From Zoroaster sp. YZ-2022 (Eukaryota; Echinodermata; Asteroidea; Forcipulatida; Zoroasteridae), in contig CM055823.1 of NCBI GenBank assembly GCA_029582265.1, forward strand, positions 23,757,290 to 23,821,289: a DNA stretch of 64,000 nucleotides, read 5' to 3'. Under the pieces are notes generated by a model. The model had not been told where the DNA came from. It saw only the letters and a list, made by a program, of their open reading frames with translations, and ran no database searches. The position numbers and the translations under genes were made by a program. This document shows, piece after piece, positions 20,829-31,722 of the stretch; position 1 is the stretch's first letter; each line of letters opens with the position of its first letter.

Positions 20829-20985
20829 TTTTAAATAGAGAATTAGCTGTTGCAAACTGCATTACTAACCTAAAGGACCTGTAGTATAAATATGCAAAAA
20901 ATAATTTTTATAGGCCTTACGTTTCGAACCTCGCAGGTTCTTTCTCAAAGGCAAAATGGGACAGAATACAGAGGATGTATACATG
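20829..20985 (+). mobile_element. Penelope-like fragment, second type, hammerhead-like
   Basis: AGCTGTTGCAAACTGC and CCTGTAGTATAAATATGC, then GGCCTTACGTTTCGAACCTC. The complement shows GCCTT...GAACC-loop-GGTTC, GAAAC, AAGGC, a three-stem layout like a hammerhead with a degenerate core. Related copies are at 32335 and, inverted, 48915. Confidence 0.45.
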
Positions 20986-21045
20986 TACATGTACATCATA
21001 AAGAGTAGGCTGAAGTTAGTGAGGTGTGAAATGAACTACGACTTA

Positions 21046-21226
21046 AGGGCCGGTCACACTGCAGCGATTACAAGTAACGATAACGAAAACAACGCAAAAG
21101 AACCCATTCTATTGGTTAAATTGTACCGCGCGGAATACGCGCACGCTTATTTAACCAATCGATGGCGTTCATTAGCAGTGTTCTCGTTCTCCTTACTCGT
21201 TATCGCTGCAGTGTGACCGGCCCTTT
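21046..21226. mobile_element. MITE with GGGCCGGTCACACTGCAGCG ends
   Basis: AGGGCCGGTCACACTGCAGC at the left and GCTGCAGTGTGACCGGCCCT at the right are perfect inverses. The interior continues as imperfect arms (CGATAACGA). PIF/Harbinger-like organisation is possible. The flanking duplication is not clear. Confidence 0.75.
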
Positions 21227-21543
21227 ATTCTTTTGCGTTCATTTCACACCTGACTAACCTCTGCTCACTCTTGTGTTTATGTATATGTTGTCTGTATAAT
21301 ATCCTTTTAGAAAAGAAAATATAAAGTAGTCGGATATTTCACTTAAAAAACATATCAAAAGCTTGGTTTAACAGTAATTTTGGGACATACATTGCATTTA
21401 CTACTAAACCATGCATTTGTGATTATTTTGAGAAAAGTCTAATTTTGAAACATTTCTCTTCCTTTCCTAAAGTTCCGTTAAAAAGATAATCACAGAAAAT
21501 TGTCCTAATTATGGCGAAGAATCGAGGGTGAGGTATCATTTAA

Positions 21544-21930
21544 TAAAGGCTGTGTCGGCTACCCGGATACCCGACGGAAACTGTCATTACCCGGTTCCAT
21601 TTTTCGGTTCCAATTACCTGTAAACGTCTTTTGAAAATTCCGACTGAACATATATAAGCCACACAAATGGAAGTCCGATGTTTTTTGGGTGTGGGCAATG
21701 GGGATTGCTACAAGTTGTTTTTTAATATAGAGGCGGGAAATTATTACAGTAAGTCCACATTTATTATGACTCTAATAAAACAAGAGAAACTTGTGTTCAT
21801 ATTGGTTATTTTATACATTCAGGAGTATTTACGTACGTGTTTTTACAAAATTGTTTATGAGTAACCGGGTATCCAAACATTTCCAATTTTCAGGTGTCCG
21901 GTTCCCGAAATTACCGAAAACACACAGTCT
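21544..21930 (+). mobile_element. Family B hAT-like element, uninterrupted
   Basis: TAAAGGCTGTGTCGGCTACC to CGAAAACACACAGTCT, about 390 bp. It serves as the uninterrupted model for the nested copies at 245 and 45106. A TTAA MITE abuts its right end. Confidence 0.8.
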
Positions 21931-22290
21931 TTAACCCTAACCCTCTAGGTATTCTGGCTAGGAACCTTCCTGAACCCTAACCCCCTATAGGTATTCTGGC
22001 TAGGAACCTTCTTTAACCCTAACCCTCTAGGTATTCTGGCTAGGAACCTTCCTGAATCCTCCAAAATCCATCAGTGCACTTTTGGAAACATGCCCTTCTC
22101 TTCAAAATGCACCATGCATTTTCGTTGATCTTTCATATTCAGCATTTATGGCCTGTACTACTTGCCAGGTAGTAATTTGAAGAGGTGCCCCATTTGAAGA
22201 GGTGAAAGTACCAGTTTCCAACAGTGCTGAATTTTTCCCAAAAAGTGCCCCTTTGGAGGATTTTGCAGGATTTGGGGTGGTTAGGGTTAA
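21931..22290 (-). mobile_element. TTAA MITE, family A
   Basis: TTAACCCTAACCCTCTAGGT to GGGGTGGTTAGGGTTAA. The end unit occurs three times at the left, an early stage of the array in the copy at 1412. Confidence 0.9.
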
Positions 22291-22630
22291 GACATTAAAT
22301 ACATGTACGTATCGGTAGCTTTCTCTATTGTAATGGTCATTTTTGCTCATTTTTGCTTATTTTGCTCATTGATTCGTATTTCTTTATGTATATTTTGCAA
22401 TTCAGTTTTGACTGTTGACTTTTATATTAATGTATATTTATGAATCCTGTCTGTGACTGGACCAACAAGCTTTCGGGCTACAGTGTTTTAGTACACTTTT
22501 GTTGATCCTGGCCATCATAGATTGGTTTAAATGTTCGTTTGTCTTCACTGTGTACTCTATACCATTCCCTCTTACATGTAGTCTTAACTGTATTATTGTA
22601 TATTGTTCCTAATGTATTGTTCATGTGACA

Positions 22631-23071
22631 TAAAACACAATAAAGGGGGCCACTTTGCATCCGTCACGTTAGCAGTTTTACCAATGGTTGTTATTTATTT
22701 TTAAGTACCCGAAACCGACCAAAAAGTGTTTCAACATGTGAATGGACATGCAGGCTTATACTAGAACTAATTTGAGTTGATTTATTTTATTTTTTCATTT
22801 TTTTATTTATTTTTTTACCCTCAAATTTCCATAACAATTGGACGGAAAAAGTTACCTCACTTTTCCGTCCATTTGTTGATGGAAATTTTAGGGTAATTAA
22901 AAAAATAATAGTAATAATCAACTCAAATTATCTTTAGGATAAGCATGCATGTCTATTCAAATGTTGAAATTCTTTTTGGGTGGTTTCAGATATTTAAAAC
23001 AAAAATTACAACCATTAGAAAAACTGCTAACGTGACGGTAGGAAATTGGCCCCCTTTATTGTGTTTTATGT
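22631..23071. mobile_element. Palindromic TIR element, ~440 bp
   Basis: ATAAAACACAATAAAGGGGG at the left is mirrored by CCCCCTTTATTGTGTTTTAT at the right. Pairing continues through CGTCACGTTAGCAGTTTT and AATTGGACGGAAAAAGTTAC at the centre, so nearly the whole element could fold into one hairpin. Confidence 0.75.
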
Positions 23072-23440
23072 TATATTGTTCCTAATGTATTGTTCATATG
23101 TTTTATTGGCCAAATAAAGAATAAGAATAAGAATTTCATCAAAACATTGCAAGTTTACTGGAGGAAGTGAATACAAAATGCTGTCAAATGACACATTTCT
23201 GAAAGTAATCGTGAGAAACATGGTTTTTACAATTACATTGAAGATGTACTGAAATGAATTTATGGTGGGTAATTCCGTCATAAGATTAATTTTGACACTT
23301 TTTGTTCCTGTTAAACAAACCAAGCTTTTGAACAGTTATTTTTGTGAAATACACCATTTCTGAAATGGAAATTATAAATGTTCCAACGAAAACAAACATT
23401 TTCAGAAATTGCTAGTCAACCACGGGACGATACATCTCTA
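23072..23440. other. No recognised feature (intron 1)
   Basis: AT-rich sequence without coding or repeat signature that I recognise. Confidence 0.4.
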
Positions 23441-23875
23441 TTAACCCTCCTACCATAGCTACACTTTAGTAGGAAGTAGCTATAGAGGTCAAAACCAGTC
23501 AACTGCCTGTTTTGACTGTTGACCCAAATGTGCACACAGGGGCATTTTTTGACTGGTTTTTTACTGTCATTTTAACCACCCTGAACAATACCAGACAATG
23601 CTTTTAACCAGTCAAAAACGATCGACTCATTTTGACCTGTAAATGTACTTACTACACGTAAGGTTTGACAGTGTTTGACTTTTAAGTGCACTTGATATAC
23701 CTTGGCAAGTATATCAACATTTTGACTGATTTTGACCCTTGTAGTAGCAGGAGGGTTAATGTACTTACTACACGTAAGGTTTGACAGTGTTTGACTTTTA
23801 AGTGCACTAGATATACCTTGGCAAGTATATCAACATTTTGACTGATTTTGACCCTTGTAGTAGCAGGAGGGTTAA
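23441..23875 (+). mobile_element. TTAA MITE, family D, with end duplication
   Basis: TTAACCCTCCTACCATAGCT to GTAGTAGCAGGAGGGTTAA (23759). The last ~116 bp, from GTACTTACTACACGTAAGG, are repeated once and end again in GGAGGGTTAA at 23875. Confidence 0.88.
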
Positions 23876-24311
23876 GGTACAGCTTCACTTCTGTAAGTGC
23901 ACGTAACATGTATGGTGTGTAACATGCTTCATCTTCCATGTGCATACAGTACATGGAGCTCCGTCGTGATTCTTGATTTTCCTAACACACACAACGTATA
24001 ATCTGGACGTCCCTCCGCTCACAAACTCATTTCTTTAATTGGCAATAAATATACATTCTGTTGCCGCCAGCGTCGTCACTACAATATTGTTACGAGGTGA
24101 TTGCTTTCGGAATCCTGAGAGAGTACAGTCCATTGGACAGTTCTGATGTATAGTGTTATTACATGTAGGCCAACCAAAAAAAGTCTGCAGTTTCTGGTCT
24201 GCATGCACATCAGCATTTTTTAGTTTACTTTTCTTTTTTTGTTGTTGCTATGAAACGATGTCCAATTGCAGCCAAAATTGCTGGATCGATTGGAATTCTG
24301 CTGTGATGTGT

Positions 24312-26552
24312 TTAACCCTCCTATGACTGCAAGGGTCAAAAATCAGTCAAAATGTTGGTATACTTGCCAAGGTATATCTAGTGCACTTAACCCTCCTACT
24401 ACTACATGGGTCAAAATCAATCAAAATGTTGATATACTTGCCAAGGTATATCTAGTGCACTTAAAAGTCAAACACTGTCAAACCTTACGTGTAGTAAATA
24501 CATTTATGGGTCAAAATGAGTCGACCGTTTTTGACTGGTAAAAGAATTGTCTTATATTGTTCAGGGTGGTCAAAATGACAGTAAAAACTAGGGCTGTGCG
24601 TTTTCGGATATTTTTGGAACCGGATACCCGAAATCAGGAAAGTTCGGATACCCGGATACCCGTATACCCGTTTTCATTCTTGTTGAAAACATGCCTCCTT
24701 TGGTGTGACAAATACATGTAAACGTTAACAAAATTGACCTTTATAATACCATGGAGGTAGAATAATACAGAGGATACCATATTTAATTCGATCTTTATTA
24801 AAGTATAACATCTTGGTGACAAAATATTGTATTAATTTACGGAAAGTTATTTCTGAAATAAAACCGTAAAAATTGATCACACGCGTGCACGCATGGCCGG
24901 TGCATCACGCAGCTACAGCGGCCTGGTACGTGACTGTGTCAGGGATCGGGAGTGACTATCATATCAGAAGACAATAATCACTGGTGCGTGCGTGATCAGA
25001 GCGCATGCGTATAGCAAGTTGACTTTAATGTTCATGTCACAAAACACGTGTTGAATAATGTCATTGGTCAAAGGTGATGTGGGCGGAACTAACCCGTTGT
25101 GAGAAAACATTCATGTGCTTGCGCCTTGCCGCCCCTGCCTTCTAAATAAGGATATCCCGTACGCCATGTTGGCTTTGGATAAGGACATGATTTTGCGTAC
25201 TAAAATAATATTTGATATTATTAAACTAACAAACTGCAAAAAATTAACGAATCTAAAATCAGAACTTGAATATTAATATGTTTCTATCACAATGAACTTT
25301 AGTTAAATGTCAATAAACCTGTCAATAAACATTGTTTCTTGAAAGAATGAATTTTTACCAATTTGGGCCCCTTTTTCTCAAAATGGGACCAAACTTAATT
25401 GACTATTCCCTGTTGAACGTGGCATCGTGTTGATTGGTCAGAAATGAGTCTAAAATTTAGGATGCGCATTCATCAAAAAATAACTTAACAAAATGTATCG
25501 GTGTAAGTTTTGTCTACTTTTTAATTAGTATTCAGCCAATTTGTCCCCTCCATCAATGTTTGACGATCCATAATTCGCAGCTCATCATAAGCAACCGCAT
25601 TTCGTCCCTCATAAACGCCTTTTCAACTGATAGGAGATTAGGTGATTGTAAAAATATGCTGGCCAATTGAAAGGATCAAACCCGCAACCAATAATACCTT
25701 TCAAATCCGACTGATTATGGATCCTACTGTTGGTTTCAAAGACAATGACCGACTTAACACCTCCAGTTTTTTTGTCTTTCTTTTGAAACAAACTGTCACC
25801 TTGTCGGCAAATGTAATACACGAGAGAGCTCGGTATCGGTGGGTAAATAAATGTAAAATGTTGGTGATATGCTGAGGGATGGTCAGTGGCACATCAAAAT
25901 AATTACACAACAAAACCAATTTCAACACTACTTTTTTATTAGACAACAATTAATGTGGATGTCCCCGATAATTAAATCCCCTCCATTAACACATCATGGT
26001 GCACACCCCAGTGCAGACATAAACCAGCAGTTATTGTCCCACTAATCCAATTACTGTGAACAATAGGCAAACTTTCCATCCTGAGCAGCTAGTTTGATAC
26101 TTCAGCCAGGCTATTTGAGTCTTAATGATTGGATACAATGTATCGGTTGGACAAAAGTGTATGGAAAATGTCCGTAAAATACCACAAAGGCAATGATTGG
26201 ATACAATGTATCGGTTGGACAAAAGTGTATGGAAAATGTCCATAAAGGCGTTATCTTGAATAAAATTGCTCCTAAAAGTGTAAACAGTACATTGTTCAAT
26301 AGTCAAAAATTTCTGTTCACACCGCTGAAATGGTAAGTCCCAATTTTAAAAAGTCGTTTACGGGTACTCGGAACTGAAAAACGGAACCGGGTAATGACAA
26401 TTTCGGTCGGGTATCCGGATACCCGGATACCCGGCACAGCCCTAGTAAAAACCAGTGCCCATGTGCACGTTTGCAGTCAAAACAGGCAGTTGACTAATTT
26501 TTGACCACTATAGCTACTTGCCACTAAAGTTCAGCTACAGTAGGAGGGTTAA
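24312..26552 (-). mobile_element. TTAA MITE, family D, holding a hAT element
   Basis: TTAACCCTCCTATGACTGCA to CTACAGTAGGAGGGTTAA. Its left end is duplicated (second TTAACCCTCCTACTACTACA at about 24389). The hAT at 24589-26444 separates GACAGTAAAAAC from CAGTGCCCATGTGCAC. Confidence 0.85.
24589..26444. mobile_element. Non-autonomous hAT element, 1.86 kb
   Basis: Ends TAGGGCTGTGCG and GGCACAGCCCTA, flanked by an exact 8-bp duplication GTAAAAAC (24581-24588 and 26445-26452), as expected for hAT. Subterminal CGGATACCCGG repeats are present. No long frame or transposase domain. A close copy is at 32989-34863. Confidence 0.92.
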
Positions 26553-26781
26553 TTAACGCTTTTTCACATTGGGGTATGAACGTCTGCCCGATTTGTGAGG
26601 CCTTTCTTAGCCACCATACTTTGTGTATAGGAAATTTGGTCTGATTCCAAATAACCACGTATATATACAGTGTATGTATCGTGTATTTGACTGGTTGGCA
26701 AAAAAAAAAAAAAAAAAAAAAAAAATGGACAGATTATGAAGCCAACCTATGACCAGAAACTGGAGACTTTTATTTGTTGGC

Positions 26782-27136
26782 TTTCATGATTTGACATGCA
26801 TATATGGATTCACTGTATGCAGAGCTGGGTCTTTGCTCTAATGGCCCTGATACTTATCAAGATCCTTGGGGAGGTCTCCTGTGATTCTTGTCACTGCACC
26901 ATGCAGTGTGTGTCAGTTTAAAGATGTACATGTAATTGACTGATCCAACCTTAACTCTCTAGGCCCATTTGCTTACACATAACCTGAATCCACCAAAATC
27001 CTTCAGCAGTAAAGCAAGCACACAACATGTATGCTTTCCACCGACTTACGATCTATTTCAGTTTAAGAAAAACATCAACAAACGTAATCTTGCTTAAGTG
27101 GTGGATGACACACACAAAAAAAAAAAAAAAAAAAAT
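26782..27136. other. No recognised feature (intron 1)
   Basis: Contains AACTCTCTAGGCCCATTTGC and CCTGAATCCACCAAAATCCT near 26950-27005, a fragment of a family C MITE left end. Otherwise unremarkable. Confidence 0.45.
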
Positions 27137-27459
27137 AGAGCTCAAGTTAGAACAAACACACGGTGTTCGTGTCAACTTCCGGTTCAATCAAAGTATCATC
27201 GATGATGTCAATCATATTTTGCAAAGGTGTACATCATCTTTTATTATAACAATATCAATTTCATATTCGAAAGTCCTGTCAATTTTGCATTAGAATGTGT
27301 TGAATTTGAACTTCCTGTTTGGACCGAAAGTAAAGGTCAGATCAGGTGATTTGAAGGTCATATGACACAATAAAACTTCCTCATGATCATCAAAAACTAA
27401 CGTTAGTACCTGCTTTGGTTCAATATCTGAGATTGGAAATTATTCCCTTTTTAAAAATG

Positions 27460-27474
27460 CCACTAGGGGGCGCT
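27460..27474 (+). promoter_or_regulatory. CTCF-consensus motif 1
   Basis: CCACTAGGGGGCGCT matches the bilaterian CTCF core CCACNAGGGGGCGC exactly. Binding is inferred only. Confidence 0.5.
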
Positions 27475-27609
27475 CTGAACTTTGATGACGTCATCAAACA
27501 TATTTTTTTAAAGATAAGATGTCACTAATCATTTTATTCACAGAAATCATATTCAAATTTCCTGTGGTTTTTGAGATTATTATTTTATATTATTATTTTT
27601 CTAAACCCG

Positions 27610-27624
27610 CCACCAGGGGGCGCT
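27610..27624 (+). promoter_or_regulatory. CTCF-consensus motif 2
   Basis: CCACCAGGGGGCGCT, same orientation as motif 1 and exactly 150 bp downstream, followed by the same CTGAA. Confidence 0.5.
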
Positions 27625-28190
27625 CTGAAATTTTTGAAAAGGTCACATGTCAATAGTGATTTTGTCCACGGAAGATATGCCCAAAAACCATATCGTGTTG
27701 GCTGCAGACCCTATAAAAGTGCTTCAGAATATTTGTTCGACCGGAAGGAGAGGTCAGATTGGGTTATATCTGTGTACGAAATGTCATATAATTCAAGATC
27801 TGTAAGATGGTGCAAAGATTTTGTAAATTATGTTTTGTGGTTCATGAGATATGATTTTTTGAAATATTAAAATTGGATTTTATTGTATTTCGATATCTGA
27901 TGACGTCACCATGACGTCACAACTTTACCTGAAACTATGTCATATATTTATTGACAACTACATGTTATGGTCTAAGTACTGTATGTGTCAAATTTGAAGG
28001 CCCTGTGAACTTTGGAACTATGTTTTTTTTGTTAGACAAGTCTCATCGAGAAGAAGGAGAAGAAAAAAAAAACGAACAATTTCAAAAGGTGTTCGAGCTG
28101 TCACACGAACACCTAAAAATATTGGCGATATCATGGCCGACGATTGTAGACTATCACAAAAATTAAATATCGTCACCCTTATCGCCCAAG

Positions 28191-28603
28191 CTTGGTACCA
28201 ATAATCCTGTAAAAAATAATTCTATTTGAAGCGCTCTCATTTCAGAGAAATCATGCAAACAATCAAATGAGGCATACGGTATGTCTGCATGCTTTCATGT
28301 ATGTGCGTGTCTGCTCCATTTTATCGTCAGTGTGGTCTAGTTTCGGTGGGTGCCCCAACCATTTTTCCCAGCCCGGATCTCATTCGTGACCGGTATACCT
28401 GGTACATGTACATGCTACATAAATCAATGTACTAGGGCCTATACGTGTGAAAACACTGAGTTAAAAGGGATCGTGAAATCCTCGCAGGTGTTTCTACCCT
28501 GGCTGCTTAATTGCGTTTCCGGCTGAGGGGTGTTGTTGTTCACGGCATCGGACGTTTCCCTTTTTTTTTAGCGTTCAGTTGAGGGACCCCGCAGATGCAT
28601 TCG
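28191..28603. other. No recognised feature (intron 1)
   Basis: Unique-looking sequence with no coding or repeat signature recognised. Confidence 0.4.
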
Positions 28604-28946
28604 TTATTAAAGGGACAGTGCCGTCACGATCAGAGAGGACTTTCAACAGGGCATGGAATTGCTGTTCTAGTTTATGAACTGATCATGTGAATGAAAATAA
28701 TACCCCACCACGCCTAGATAACAAGGCGTGATTAGGTCATATTACCGTGGTTGCTGCAAATATAATTATTATTCAGTCACTGACTCATGTTTTGATGCAT
28801 CAGCAATGGTATTATGATCTTATCATGCCCTGTTATCTAGGCCAGTGCGCACTCATGAGGTATTGTTTTCAGTCACTGAGTTCATCTAAAACTAGGATAC
28901 CCTTTCCATGCCCTGTCCAAAGTCATGACGATATACTGTTCCTTAA
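28604..28946. mobile_element. H-type MITE, palindromic copy
   Basis: TTAAAGGGACAGTGCCGTCA at the left and TCATGACGATATACTGTTCC at the right. Internal GCCTAGATAACAAGGCGTGA is mirrored by CCCTGTTATCTAGGC, so the arms are long. A family A MITE sits in its terminal TTAA. Confidence 0.75.
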
Positions 28947-29216
28947 ACCCTAACCATCCCCATATCCTGCAAAATCCTCATAGGGGCACTTTTTGGGAAA
29001 AATTCAGCACTGTTGGAAACTGGTACTTTCACCTCTTTAAATGGGACAAAATTACTACCTGGCAAGAAGTACAGACCATAAGTGCTGAATATGAAAGATC
29101 AACGAAAATGCATGGTGCATTTTGAAGATAAGGGCATGTGTTTCCAAAAGTGCACTGATGGATTTTGGAGGATTCAGGAAGGTTCCTAGCCAGAATACCT
29201 AGGGAGTTAGGGTTAA
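28943..29216 (+). mobile_element. TTAA MITE, family A, compact copy
   Basis: TTAAACCCTAACCATCCCCA to CCTAGGGAGTTAGGGTTAA, about 274 bp with a single terminal unit. Useful as the family model. Confidence 0.92.
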
Positions 29217-29416
29217 AGACGCAAATATCTGTGTGAATCCATATCTATATTCTATTCTCTTATTTCAATCTAAACATTCCTTTTCATCCTCAGTAGAAAA
29301 GTAGTTTAGGAAGTAAATTTGTATAAAAAAAATTAAAAATGTATACATGTATATATCTTTTTCTGGGGGGGGGGTGTTGGGCAAGATACAGTACCTTCAC
29401 AGGCACCCCAACCTGT

Positions 29417-29830
29417 TATAGGGCTGCGCATTTTTGAATAATTTGATAACCGGATATTCGATTTTTATTTTGATCGAATATGCGATATTCGAAGGCCGCC
29501 TATTGTAAACTGTGCCCTGTGATAAAACGAGCACGCACAATATGGTGAGGCCAAAAAATGTACATTACATAAGACCTGACATATAGCCTGGCCTACATCA
29601 CGCAAATAACATTGTCAATAGGATGGACTTGATAGGTGCCGACCAAATGTAGACGAGAGGATACTGATGGAAGTTCCAATATAAAAAAAATTATTAAAAT
29701 TCCACAAAAACTTTTTCTTTGAATATTCGAACCTGAAAAAAAACCCCCCAAAAACGGATATTCGAACCATTGATTGAATATTTCAGTATTCAAAATTTAT
29801 TCAAAATAGTGAAAATAGCTAAAAGTCAAG
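29417..29830 (+). mobile_element. hAT-like fragment with ATATTCGA repeats
   Basis: Starts TATAGGGCTGCGCATTTTTG, close to the hAT end TAGGGCTGTGCG, and has subterminal CCGGATATTCGA words at both ends. The right terminus is not intact. Confidence 0.5.
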
Positions 29831-29861
29831 ATTACTGGTCCAGCCGGCTAGTGAAAAAAAG

Positions 29862-30096
29862 GTTAAAGGTACACTATCGTCACGATCAACAGGCCATGGA
29901 ATCAGAGAGCTCGTTTTAGCTTAACTCAGTGACCGAAAACAATACCCCACATGCTAAGGTCATTATTGCCGTTGCTGCTGCTTGCATGTAAATGAACCAG
30001 TAATTTACAGTCACCGCGTTCATCTTAAAATAGGACACCGATACTACGCCGTGTTGAAAATCTGCTCTGATCGTGACGATATCATCCCTTTAATAA
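29862..30096 (+). mobile_element. H-type MITE, compact copy
   Basis: GTTAAAGGTACACTATCGTC to GATCGTGACGATATCATCCC then TTTAAT, about 235 bp. It supplies the uninterrupted form of the element split at 152-1416. Confidence 0.8.
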
Positions 30097-30425
30097 GGGA
30101 AACCCCTGCTCATGGGAGAATGCGAAAAACAAAAATACATGTGTGTGGCCAGCTGTGAAATGTTACAAATTTTGATTGATCGCATAAATACTTGAGGGTT
30201 TATTCAAGTGTCCATCATTATTTACTTCAGTAATGATAGATGATTGCGTTACTAGGATATTGATAAACTCAATACATGCATGAAGGAAAAGAATCTGTGT
30301 CAATGCACGGTCAATGATAGATATATGGGGGAGATATTTAAAAAAAAAACCTGGCAGATCCACCAGGATTTTAGAAAAGAGGAAGTCCAGATGGTTAGAA
30401 TTTTGTGAGCAAAATTAGCCCTGAC

Positions 30426-30818
30426 TTAACCCTCCTATTATCAGTGTTGTTCTTTACAAAGTGAACCCATATTTCAAAATGTCACAACCATGACATTTTG
30501 CGGTACACACTTTATTATCTAAAGATTAATGGCATACCCCAAGGCTCTTCAGAGAGATGACTCAACTGAAGCAGCCACCTGCTTTGTTTCATTGCAAGGT
30601 TAACTTGAAATAAACCAGTGCAGTAACTTGGGGTATACACATACTGTGTGAAGGTCAGAACACTTCGTTTTTGTCCCAGACCCAGGGGCATTTTGGGGTA
30701 TCCATGTACCATTCTTGTGTACAGTATGCAATATTTTGAGGCATGCATAGAAAAAGCATTGTGTACTTAGCAGGTTTTTTTTGTGGCATTTTGGAGACTG
30801 CATGTATACAAGGGTTAA
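30426..30818 (+). mobile_element. TTAA MITE, family N
   Basis: TTAACCCTCCTATTATCAGT to CATGTATACAAGGGTTAA. Inverse of 2283-2647. Confidence 0.85.
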
Positions 30819-31265
30819 AGGAACTATATTGTCATGATCATGATCAGAGCAGACTTATGACGGGGCATGGAATCGAAAAAAAAAAGCATGTCAGCACAAC
30901 AATTCATCCCTAATTTGCCATAGTGACCAATCCCGAATTAAGTTGGCATAGTAACCAATGCGGTATTGGTCACTTTGCCAAATTACAAAAATAGCCAGTT
31001 AGAGCATGCACTCAAATGACGAATGCTCTATCTCCAAAACTATAAGGAATACATATATTAAAGAAAACCTAGCAGATCCACCAGGATTTTAGAAAAGAGG
31101 AAGTCCAGATAGTTAGATTTTGTGCGCAAAATTAGCCCAGACTTAAAGGAACTATAATGTCATGATCACGATCAGAGCAGACTTACGACAGTGCATGGAA
31201 TCGGTGCCCCAGTTTTAGATGAACACAGTGACTGAAAATAATACCCAAATTATTTTGTTTAAAAA
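30819..31265. repeat. Mosaic of H-type MITE pieces and repeat R
   Basis: H-like starts (AAAGGAACTATATTGTCATG at 30818 and AAAGGAACTATAATGTCATG at 31145) flank an R segment (CACAACAATTCATCCCTAAT, about 30896). The string GATCCACCAGGATTTTAGAA also occurs just before the N element at 30357, so a ~750-bp segment appears partly duplicated. Confidence 0.6.
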
Positions 31266-31374
31266 AAAAAAAATTTAAAATAAAATTAAAAATCAGTCAC
31301 TTTGAAGCATCTTGTGGTTTAAATCTCTTCAGGAAGCTTTTAGGGGACAATAAAATAACTGAATTATTATCTAA

Positions 31375-31710
31375 TTAACCCTAACAATGAAAGACACTCA
31401 AAATTTGTATGTCACTCCCAACCCATTGACTTTGTGCAGGGGTGCACTCAAATAAATGCAAGGACATGTGGCTCTGGTAGGAGGTCAAATCAAAACCACT
31501 CGACTGTAACTTATGCAGTACATACACAGTTCTGTGTGACTCTGCATATAACTTGTAAGACATACACAAGTGTGTTTGACTTTGCCACTATCTCCAGCAC
31601 TCTTATACACATGTGTGAACAATTGGCAATGCAACCAAAAATACTCAAGTGACTGTCTGTGGGTGCGGTGCTTACTGGGCCAAATTTCAGCCCGGGCATA
31701 GGAGGGTTAA
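31375..31710 (+). mobile_element. TTAA MITE, family Q
   Basis: TTAACCCTAACAATGAAAGA to CCCGGGCATAGGAGGGTTAA. Shares CCCAACCCATTGACTTTGTG and AAATGCAAGGACATGTGGC with 51608-52044. Confidence 0.85.
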
Positions 31711-31722
31711 TTAATAAAAAAT

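Larger units (their letters stand above)
24167..26781 (+). mobile_element. Family J element carrying two nested elements
   Basis: GGCCAACCAAAAAAAGTCTG to CAGAAACTGGAGACTTTTAT then TTGTTGGC. The J sequence breaks at GGAATTCTGCTGTGATGTG (24311) and resumes at ACGCTTTTTCACATTGGGGT (26556). Everything between is the family D MITE and the hAT inside it. Confidence 0.8.
27137..28190 (+). repeat. Repeat F with CTCF-like and CRE motifs
   Basis: An inverted copy of its first ~230 bp is at 58069-58330. It contains CCACTAGGGGGCGCT (27460-27474) and CCACCAGGGGGCGCT (27610-27624), both matching the CTCF core. TGACGTCA occurs at 27486, 27901 and 27912. It ends near TTATCGCCCAAGCTTGG, which resembles the hAT end of 57490-58060. 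No coding frame is called. Confidence 0.65.
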
